Source of the DNA: Symbiodinium natans
Taxonomy: Eukaryota > Sar > Dinophyceae > Suessiales > Symbiodiniaceae
Assembly (NCBI GenBank): GCA_905221605.1
Contig: CAJNDS010002386.1
Coordinates: 1-62,000 of the forward strand
Reading direction: 5' to 3'
DNA length: 62,000 nt
Both the position numbers and the translations under genes were made by a program. Shown here one piece after another: positions 31,531 through 40,160 of the stretch (its first letter is position 1; the number at the start of each line of letters is the position of its first letter). The notes beneath the pieces were generated by a model, which was not told the origin of the DNA, did not search any database, and was given only the letters and a program-made list of their open reading frames with translations.

Positions 31531-34170
31531 AAGGTGTGACGGACCAAGTTGAAAGCAGCAGGGACTTCGGTGCACGTAGGTACTACTGCTAGGAGGTAAC
31601 ATTAACATGGCCGGTGATTCATCCTGACCGTGAAGTGTCCCCACATCTCCAGAGTAGAAACCGCTTTCGACACTTCGTAATGCGACGTGGCACTGTGTGG
31701 CGGACCCGAGCGTCTAGAGGTTTGTAGAGGCACTGCAACTATGGACACGGGAACATGCAGGATGATGCTGGAGGCTCGATTTTTAAGAGGCACAGGCCTT
31801 CCCCACACCAGAACAACTCGGAACTCTCCGCGAAGAGAACGCAAAGCAGGACTTCCAAAGTCCTCCCCCCCCCCCCCCCCCCCCCCCCCCCCGCATGTCT
31901 ACACTAAGGCCCTGAAAGGCCTTAGTTCATAAATTCCTGTGCTAGACTTCCAGGCAGATTCCGAACCAGAACACACCAGAGTGGTGCTGAAGCCATCACT
32001 TCTCTGCCAGCTTCTTCTTCTCCCGAATCTCAATCTGCCGCAGGGGTGCGTTTCGGCTTCTGTAGCTAAGCCATGGAGGACTTTGGATTTGCTCCGCCAG
32101 GCTCAGCCGCCTATTGAATCATTGCTGCTGACATTGTTTTACGATGTCTCTTGTTGACAAGCTACACGTTACGATCGTGGAGCATTGGGCAATTGTAAGC
32201 AGCCCATGCAGATCTCAAGACGAATTCTACCAAGTCCTACGAAAAACGGAAGTGTGCAAATGAAGAAGTGCTGCAAATGCAACGATCATCACCTATCACA
32301 CCCACTAACAACAGAAAGGCAATGGGTGTGCTCTGTGTACTTATTCCCCTTGCTTGCTGAGGTCGCTACTTAACTCAGAATCCCGAGCAAAAGGTGAGGC
32401 TCTGTGCAACGAGTCCGAACGGTTCCAGTTCTCGAGAACAGACAAATAAAACAGCCATGTTTGCCAACGTGATCTTGAATCTTGAGAATATTTGAATAAG
32501 CAGCTGCTCAGACCCCAGACCCCTTTGACTACACGTATTCTATCTGGAAACCCCACAGCCAAGTTGGGTTTAGGCCATCCGCCGCAGTACTTGGATTAAA
32601 CCTAAGAACCTGGACACACAGCCAACAGTGTGAACATGCGGCAAGACCAGCCAACAGCATGCTGCGACAGCAAAGAAACCAATGACAGGATTTTTGAAAG
32701 TTGAAACCTTTCTCTTCAGGTCTGGTTCTGCAAAGCCAAGCTGGAAGAAAGCGTGCTGGCGGCTGCCAGATGCAGGCTCTCTCAGCCAATAAACATTTGA
32801 CAGACTCTTTCGGCTAAGAGCACCCTTCGAATCCTTCTTCGAATCCTTCGAAGGGTAGGAGAGCACAAACAAATCCATGTTGTGCGACTTGGGGGAGAGC
32901 TTGGCCTCTCGGATCATCTCCTCGGCCTTCTGGAGCTTCACCTGGTTCTGCCTCAGGCATTTTGCAGCACTCTGCTTTTGGCATTTTGCTTGGAATCTCG
33001 AGTTGGCCTTACGATTCGTGGAGGGCACAAAGTCAAAAGTAGTGTATGTTGCGCGCAGTCTTTCAAAGGAAAACTGGCCGGCTTGGCTTGTACGTTTCGA
33101 GGTCGGCAGTCATCTTGGACCTGAGGCAGTCGCTGTGAAGTGGAGCAAGAGCGAGCACACGATCATCATCATCGCCGAAGACGGGAAGACAGTAGAAGGC
33201 TGTGTCCACGGCGCAGGCTCAATCTTTAGAGCCTTTGCCCACTCCTCAACGTTGGCCTTGTTGACCTCCACACCACCTCAGAAGCAGATCAGATATTTGA
33301 ACGATGTCTCACACAGGCTACTGAGCGAGAAATATGAAGCACGCTCTTCAAACTTGGAAACGACTTTGAAAGCCGACAACACAAAAACACAGTTGCAACT
33401 CGCCAAGCCCGAAATCAGCTTGCGAAACTGAGGGCCGCGGCTCAGCTCCATGATGCGGAACAGGCCAATGCTGAAGGTCGCGCTGTAGAGAGAAGACCTG
33501 TGCGAACACCCTACGTAATCTTTATGAAGCTGAAGTCACCGGTGATATGACGTGTGGATGCCTCACACTTTGTATGTCATGCTTTCTGGCTCGGGACTTA
33601 CTGTGAGCCATCATGAATCGGACCATCCACGCATCCACGTGAAGGCCCCGGCTGGATCTGCTGGAAAGCCGTGGCGATCTTTCCTTCGGAAGGCTTTGCC
33701 GCACCCTGTCAAAGCAGCAAGACCAGTACGTCGTCATTGTCAGGCTGCAGCGGGCCTCCATGTGCTGCAGGATCTCGGCCGGTGAAGTGGAGCCTGGGCG
33801 ACCCACTAAGCTTCAAGGACGCAGTGAACGCACCCGCGCAAAGCTGGCAAACCTGTCGCGAACTGTGTGTATTGTGTGTGAAATCTCTGGCCGCGGCTGG
33901 CATACTTGGCAGCCGCCTCCGCATCGGCGGTGACCTCTGGCATGGAGGAGACTGAATGGACGGTTCATCGTGGCCTGAGGTGCCTCGACTTCCGCATCAA
34001 ACAAGGAAGGATTTCGACTTCAAAGGCCCTGAATGGCCTTTAAAGAACGGTTCTTCCCTGATGATCAAGCAGCTGAAGCGTGGCCAGGCGCCTGGTCAGC
34101 CTTCATTCCCATGGCGGAAGTCAAAGCCTTCCAAATCTTCTCAGACTCCTCGCCTGAGCGGGTGTTGACC
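31450..34170 (-). CDS. Probable THYLAKOID FORMATION 1 (Psb29) family protein
   Basis: Minus exons match the order of Thf1/Psb29. About 34080-34165: 'GEESEKIWKALTSAMGMKAD' (family: acidic, IFxALCxALG). About 33910-33955: 'VTADAEAAAKYASRG' (family DAxxLLxxA). 33420-33490, after TCTCTCTACAG: 'ATFSIGLFRIMELSRGP' (family FAIGLFxLLEL). About 33140-33270: 'GVEVNKANVEEWAKALKIEP'. About 32890-32950: 'NQVKLQKAEEMIREAKLSPK' (family NLEKMxQAxxxMEDIL). Last exon, about 31460-31530: 'EQKAKALAEKAAAKASGDED'. Thf1 acts in chloroplasts in thylakoid biogenesis and photosystem II turnover. The N-terminal part and plastid leader were not identified, though 34470-34740 holds a basic Ala/Arg-rich candidate. Exons at 33.6-33.85 kb fit poorly. 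Assignment rests on motif order, not on a scored alignment. Confidence 0.6.
31865..31892. repeat. Poly-C run (28)
   Basis: Twenty-eight C in a row in an intron of the THF1-like gene. Confidence 0.95.
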
Positions 34171-34174
34171 ACGG

Positions 34175-35250
34175 CTGCTGCGCGTAGTGTATGCCGTTGC
34201 TATGCATGTGGAACTCAAACCCCCCCTTTCTGCAGTTTACGATGTAGCAGCTGTAGCACTTGTTGCTTCGGGTCATCAGCATGTAGTTGCATGCTTCATG
34301 TCTTCGTCATCATTGGCTAACCCCATCCCGATTCTCAAAGTGGCACATTGCCAACTGCCGCAAACAGGAGAGGTGGCAGACGGGGCGCAGGGCATGGCGC
34401 CGTCAACCGCCCTGACCCCGCAAACACGTCGGTACCCCAATAAAAACAGTCGCAAGCGAGGAGCAGCAGGTCATTGCGGGCGCCGTGGGTCACGTATTAA
34501 TGCCAATTCGTTTATGGCCCATGCCAGAATCTCGTTGTCTCTACATAGGAGCCGGTCCAGAGAAAATTCCCCAGCGATTAGACCCAATCGACCCTGGCCT
34601 TGCGCTGCAACGACCCTGCAGCGGCAGGCCAGCCCCCAAAAAACTTCAAGGCCCGCACCTGGCTCGCCCCGGATCCGGGGAGCTCCCTGGAAGGCGAAGT
34701 TGGTGTTCAGCCAAGGAAGCTCCAGACTTGTGAGGCGTTGCAAGGCCGCACTGACATAGTGGGCATGTGAGAGGAAGGAAGGCCACCCTAAAGCGGCAGG
34801 GTCGGAAAACAGCTGGAGACGCCCGAGGCGAATGCCACAGTATTCACCTCTCCTGGAAGGTTCGTTCTCTCACTCTCCGTTTTTATTTCATTGGATATAT
34901 TTATTTTCTTTTCGCCTCTATGTCTCTGACTTTTCTGTCTTTCTTTCCTTCTTTCTTGGGGCATGGTAGATTCCCAGGCAGTACGGCCCGCCCCGATATT
35001 CGAGGTTTTCAAAATTGCCACAAGCAAGGCGCGGAACCCCAACATACACCCTGCAAACAAGAGCCCCACTGCTGTCGCTGGTCCCGCCCCCCACTCGTCT
35101 CAGTCATCTCAAACCAGATGAGTTTCCGGTCCAGTCCAGCACCCCAATTCACAGCTCAAGCTAAGGCAGCCCTGCTACCTAAGGACGTATGCAGGCTGCC
35201 GGCATCATCCCCTGAACCGTCTCGTGAAGCTGCTCTGAGGCCCCGGCACA
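34175..35250. other. Stretch with no firm gene
   Basis: May contain 5' exons of the THF1-like gene (minus frame at 34471-34743, 'LIAGEFSLDRLLCRDNEIL'), but none can be confirmed. Long plus-strand frames here have simple-sequence composition. Confidence 0.3.
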
Positions 35251-35254
35251 ACAG

Positions 35255-35312
35255 ACACACACACACACACACAAATGCATATATATATATATATACACAC
35301 ACAAAGCATTAC
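35255..35312. repeat. (CA)n and (TA)n microsatellite
   Basis: ACACACACACACACACAAATG followed by ATATATATATATAT and another short CA run. Confidence 0.95.
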
Positions 35313-35431
35313 GTCTACTACCCATTCTACCTGGTCTGCACGACTTCTCTTCTTCTTCTACGGGGCATGAGGGGGAGAACCCCCCCGCGCACTGGGCGCG
35401 CCCAGGTTGCGTCCATTGGTCGAAAAGTCTC

Positions 35432-35470
35432 GCTCTCTCTCTCTCTCTTTCTTTCTGTCGTTCCCTCTAA
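35432..35470. repeat. CT/CTTT microsatellite
   Basis: TCTCTCTCTCTCTCTTTCTTTC tract, followed by C-rich sequence. Confidence 0.85.
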
Positions 35471-35750
35471 AAGTTTCTTTTGTTTGGGCTTGGGAGGGAC
35501 ACCCTCTTCTTCTGCTGGGCTTGAAGGGCCCCCTGAAAAAACCCTCCGCGTGCCCAAACCTACCATATTCGCCTCGGCTTTCGGGCCTCCTTCGCATGCC
35601 AAATTTTCTGACGCCACCCCCCCCCGCCCCCCCCGCCCTGTGGGACCCCCCCCAACCGCTTGGAGGAGCTGCAAACCGATGCCGTGGAGGGTCCCGCCTG
35701 TCGGTGCCTCCTACAGGGGAGTGCCGCAAAAACACCCACCCCCCCCCACC

Positions 35751-35751
<1 letters not shown>

Positions 35752-35789
<38 letters not shown>
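35752..35789. repeat. Poly-C run (38)
   Basis: Thirty-eight C in a row, preceded by CCCACC-type interrupted C tracts from about 35737. The G-strand could fold into quadruplexes and is prone to sequencing-length error. Confidence 0.95.
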
Positions 35790-35792
<3 letters not shown>

Positions 35793-35876
35793 TCCCCCGT
35801 AAGATGGACACTTAAAGGCTATGCTGCACGTGTGTGCCTTGTAAACAAATACTTTACAAAGAAAACACCCGCAGAA

Positions 35877-36505
35877 TAGACGCAACGCGCCCGCAGAATA
35901 GACGCAATGCGCCCTTAGCATCAGCACACTGTGTCCCGGGCGGGGGCGCGGAGGGCGCGGAGGGCGCGGAGGGCGCGGAGGGCGCGGAGGGCGCGGAGGG
36001 TGCAAAGGGCGCAAAGGGGGCGGAGGGCGCGGAGGGCGCGGAGGGCGCGGAGGGAGCAACGCGCCCGCAGAATAGACGCAATGCGCCCTTAGCATCAGCA
36101 CACTGTGTCCCGGGCGGGGGCGCGGAGGGCGCGGAGGGCGCGGAGGGCGCGGAGGGCGCGGAGGGCGCGGAGGGTGCAAAGGGCGCAAAGGGGGCGGAGG
36201 GCGCGGAGGGCGCGGAGGGCGCGGAGGGAGGGCGCGGAGGGCGCGGAGGGTGCGGAGGGCGGAGTGCGGAGGGCGCGGAGGGCGCGGAGGGCGCGGAGGG
36301 CGCGGAGGGCGCGGAGGGCGCGGAGGGCGCGGAGGGCGCGGAGGGGCGCGGAGGGCGCGGAGGGCGCGGAGGGCGGGAGGGCGCGGAGGGCGGGAGGGCG
36401 CGGAGGGCGCGGAGGGCGCGGAGGTGCGGAGGGTGCGGAGGGCGCGGAGGGCGCGGAGGGCGCAGAGGGCGCGGAGGGCGCGGAGGGCGCGAGGGCGCGG
36501 GCGGA
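35877..36505. repeat. GCGGAGGGC minisatellite with a duplicated ~172-bp super-unit
   Basis: About 560 bases of the 9-mer GCGGAGGGC. The array carries a larger repeat: about 35887-36058 and 36059-36232 each begin 'CGCCCGCAGAATAGACGCAA', then 'CCTTAGCATCAGCACACTG', then six 9-mers, then GTGCAAAGGGCGCAAAGGGG, then more 9-mers. The 'GCAGAATAGACGC' word appears again at about 35870 and 36795. Open frames (Arg-Arg-Ala, Gly-Ala-Glu or Pro-Ser-Ala repeats) are artefacts. Confidence 0.97.
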
Positions 36506-36509
36506 GGGC

Positions 36510-37120
36510 GTCCACGTGTCCCCACTCCCTTGCCCGTCAACGGAATGTCACGCTCCCCATCCGTGCTCCCCCCCCGAACCCGTCCGTCAACCTCCAGGCA
36601 TGGTCCACGCCTCCCCACACCACCCCTCTCCCGTGTCGTCTCCGCGGCCTCCCGTCAAAATGTTGACCGTCTCCTCTTCGTGGCCTCTTTCGCCAAAAAG
36701 CGATCCGGTAGAACGCCTTCCGCGTTGAAGCGCCAAACGAGAACCCAAGAACAGAATTGGTTTTCGGGAAGAATCCAAGAAAACAAAGAGCACGCGCAGA
36801 ATAGACGCTAAGCGTCCAAGGCACCCCCCCACCCCCCCCCCCCCTTTAACCTCTCTGCCCTTCCTTTTGCGAAACCCTCTTTCCTCCTTTCCTGTCCTGG
36901 GGCCGGCCCGGCTGCCGAGGCGGCGCGCGCAAGCGTTTACAATTATCATAGCACTTTGAAACCCAAAAAACTCAACTCCCCCGAGGACTCACACCTTTCA
37001 TGAGTATGCGGGTCCCTTGACTCCGGCCTCACTTCCTGGACTTGAGACGGTCGGCCCTGCTAGTTCCCTCCGTTAACCCTACGTACGCCTAGTCCACGGC
37101 AACCCAGGCCAACCCTCTCT
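36510..37120. other. Repeat-flanking noncoding DNA
   Basis: C-rich interrupted tracts at about 36826-36844. At 36899-36945 is 'GGGCCGGCCCGGCT', then 'GCAAGCGTTTACA', the second copy of the motif at 28373. No gene seen. Confidence 0.45.
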
Positions 37121-37132
37121 CTCTTGTTCTCA

Positions 37133-37141
37133 CACACAGAG

Positions 37142-37173
<32 letters not shown>

Positions 37174-37175
37174 AC
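37133..37175. repeat. (CA)n microsatellite
   Basis: ACACACAGAGACACACACACA tract with GAGA interruptions. Confidence 0.95.
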
Positions 37176-37569
37176 GCACAAAACTCCCGCAAAAGCCCCG
37201 GACTCATGACAAGCTTGTCATAGTTGCCCATGAGTCCAGTGTAGAAGTGCCTCCGAGGGCATGTATGCTACGCTGGAATTGTGATCCAGACAAGACGAAC
37301 ATAGATAGGGTGTGTGACTCGGACATAACAGCTGAAGGGCGAGGACTAATTACGTAGCTCAGTACAATTAGTTATGGGACTGTGGATATTCATGTCATGC
37401 CCCGGTCGTCTAGTTTCAGAAGCAGTCACCCCAGCGGCCCCAGCGACCGAAGGCCTCATCCCGAGCGCAAAGATCGCGTCATACTTGAACCGAGAGTCCA
37501 CCATAGTCAGGTGCTGGCACGTGAAACGACATCTTGGGCAGCATACGAATCGCCCCGCAATTCCTCACA

Positions 37570-38635
37570 AAACATGGAAAGCTGACCACTTGAGTGATGA
37601 AGTCAACCAGAAAGCTCCTGTACCTGGGTCAGGGCTGCCGACATCCACTAGCTTTCCCACCATGGATCCTTTTCGGCTTATTCCAATGCATCGAAGGCTC
37701 ATCGGGAGCACAGGCGGCTTCGGGTAGGCCTGACAAAACAGGACCAAATCATCTCAAACGCCGTGGCGCGAAAAGCAATGTTTTGCCTGTTGAACCTGTA
37801 CTGTAGGCGTAGTCAACACCGGAAACCACTACCGGGTCACTACCGGTGACCTTGTAGAAGTCGTCAATGCTCTCAGACACTGTTTTGACCTCATTGCAAA
37901 ACCGGCTTGGTTTGCGGGTTGAACTTGCTTTCCAGCAGGATGCCATCTAGAATCTACCGGGCACTTCAGCATGGTCAGCAGAATCTTATGTGCGGAAGAA
38001 ACGAAAGACTGGTCCAGGCCCGCCGGATTCCACCGGGGCCTGGAAGACGATCTACACATCTCTGGCCCAGACCGGGTTCTTAAGGCCATCAACCACGGAG
38101 GCTTGTCGAGCCGTCTTGTGCGGAGCCTGGGCCTAGGCTGCAGCAAAGTAAACTGGGGACATCTCAGAATCACAGAAACACAAAAAGAGCTGTCAAGTGC
38201 TCTGACCTCATGAAAGGTCACAGCGATTCTCTTGCCCGGCCTGGCGTCCCATGGATCCGAGGAAAGAGAAACCTGCGGGCTTGAGCTCAGCTCAAACGCA
38301 CCAAAAGAGTGCACAAGCCATCCTTTTAAGGTTGAATGCTTCATCTGCATAAGAAGGAATGAGAGTACGGACATGGATAGAGTCTGAGTCCTAGTGTCTT
38401 GGCAGCGACCGTTAGCCAAACCGAATTGGCGCTTCGGGCGCGTGATGCGGCGAAGCCTTGCCAACTGCTTAGCAGCACGGCTGCCACTACGGCCAACCTC
38501 GCGTCGCAAGCAAGATGGATGAAACAGCCAGCATCCGTTGTGTGCTCTCCCCCACCACCACAACTTCCGAGAACTTGGCCACAAGGGGCGACGTCGTCGC
38601 ATAGATGAGCTCATGGCAGCTGGCTTGGTCCTGCC
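37570..38635 (-). CDS. Unidentified multi-exon gene
   Basis: Minus segments with coding character. About 38510-38610: 'LVAKFSEVVVVGESTQRMLA', 'VSSILLATRG'. About 38050-38115: 'KTARQASVVDGLKNPVWARD'. About 37853-37891, between AG|GTC and AAG|GTCACC: 'VKTVSESIDDFYK', preceded by a candidate 'ILDGILLESKFNPQTKPV'. About 37600-37715: 'PPVLPMSLRCIGISRKGS', 'MVGKLVDVGSPDPGTGAF'. The composition suggests a globular protein with a beta-strand core. I do not recognise the family, and the frame joins between segments are not proven. Confidence 0.42.
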
Positions 38636-38639
38636 AAAC

Positions 38640-39355
38640 ATGCTCGCACGCTACAAGAGCTGTCTTGCAGGAACAGCAAGACGGCAAGACCCAAACATGG
38701 CAAGCGAACAGATTAGTCGTACTAAAGGGACGCAAGGGATACATAAAGGACAGACATCTACAGCAAGGCATCTGCCAACGGCCAACGCTCTCCGAAGTCG
38801 AGGCGAGCCTGTACATCATGAACTGGAGGCCTCACAAGATCCGCAAAACGATACAAAACGGTCAAAGCTGCGCTGTGTGCTGTGCTTTTGTGCTCCGAGG
38901 CTGGGGCCGAAAGCTAAAAATGCGGCCGCTGGTTGCTACAAACTCTGAGACAACAGAAAGCGGCGAAGTCGAGCACTCCACGTGGAGCATTTTGTGTTTG
39001 AAGAGCGGCTACAAGTCAGACTGCTCTGAGAGCGACACACGTCGGAAAGGTGGCCAAACGAAAGCAAGTTGCCATACGCAACAAGCAACGGACAGCGCCA
39101 AACAAACACTAAATTCAATCGACTGCTAGGTGCCCTCGATTGCTTTCCCCCCCTCCATTGCTCTTCTCGGCACTGAGATTTCCAGTGATCAAAGGTCGGC
39201 AGGTAGTGCAATCATGGAATGTGAGATAATCTGGGTGTGCCCGGGTCTGTGCCGATGGCCGTGTGCTTCCCACTTCCAAGAGGCTTCGTGGCACCATGAA
39301 CAGGCTTCGTGGCTGGGAGGTCGGGATGGCGGGGGGGGGTAGGGCGCTGTGGGGT

Positions 39356-39394
<39 letters not shown>

Positions 39395-39950
39395 AGGGAA
39401 GGGATAAGAAACAGGAGGGTCGACATGTGGCTTTGGGGAGAGGGGCGCCTGTTCCCCAAACCGAACACCTACGGCCCGAGGCCTGTTTCCGAGCCAGCTA
39501 AGCCAATGCAGGCCATTCCAACAGTTTCTTGGGAGTCCACACATGTTGCGTGCTTTTCGAGACCCTGCAGGTCCACGTGAAGGCCGGAGTTTCGTGACAA
39601 ACTGTGCAAGAATGTGCTTAAAACTGTGCAAAATCAGAGGTCAGACGAGGTTCGACGGCTAGCCTTATGGGGGCCATGCAACACTGCAGGCTCCGAGACG
39701 GTACCATTGCGTAGGGAGTGCAACAGTTGGCCCATGTCATGGTGAACGCAACTCTTAGAGTCAGTGGCTCGCACTTGCGGCATTGATTGGCAAATCCAAA
39801 ACGGCTCCCTTTTTCTTCGACGTTCACTGGGCGACCTCCTCCGCCTCGCCTAGCCATGGAGCGAGAGTGAGAGAATGTGCGCAAACAGGTCTGAAGATTC
39901 CTTCTAGTGATTCTAGTGTGCCAGAGGGTTGTTGAGAAGTCGCCGAGTGT
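38640..39950. other. Stretch with no recognisable gene, containing a 38-G run
   Basis: No convincing exon. Contains the poly-G run at 39356-39393 and, just before it, a 10-G run at about 39331. Confidence 0.35.
39356..39393. repeat. Poly-G run (38)
   Basis: Thirty-eight G in a row, followed by AAGGGAAGGGA. Potential G-quadruplex on the plus strand. Confidence 0.95.
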
Positions 39951-39961
39951 GTTTGGTGTCC

Positions 39962-40028
39962 ACCCCCTCGTGCCTCCCAATTCCTCTTCAGCAGTCCTTG
40001 CCTCAGCTTCAAGCTTCTCCTGGACAAA
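39962..40028 (-). CDS. Short charged exon downstream of DDRGK1
   Basis: The minus strand reads 'FVQEKLEAEARTAEEELGG', a clear coiled-coil segment. It could be an extra C-terminal exon of the DDRGK1 gene, whose homologues normally end soon after the preceding exon, or an exon of the next gene in the array. Confidence 0.4.
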
Positions 40029-40160
40029 GGGCCAGCAATAGCTGAGGAGTCAGGGGGTCTCGCTTCCATTGGCAGCAGTTGTGGGTGTTGCCGTTCTCGA
40101 GAAACAAGAGCAACACGGAGTATGATCTCCTCCACACATCTGCAACACGAGTCCGCGCAC

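Noticed and set aside
33370-33500. Plus-strand reading 'ARNQLAKLRAAAQLHDAEQA' opposite the THF1-like exon
   Set aside because: It looks protein-like, but the minus reading has a strong acceptor (TCTCTCTACAG), fits the Thf1 motif order and agrees with neighbouring exons.
34767-36618. Open frames of 370, 385, 325 and 254 codons over 34.8-36.6 kb
   Set aside because: Driven by poly-C and the GCGGAGGGC array; composition is pure repeat translation.
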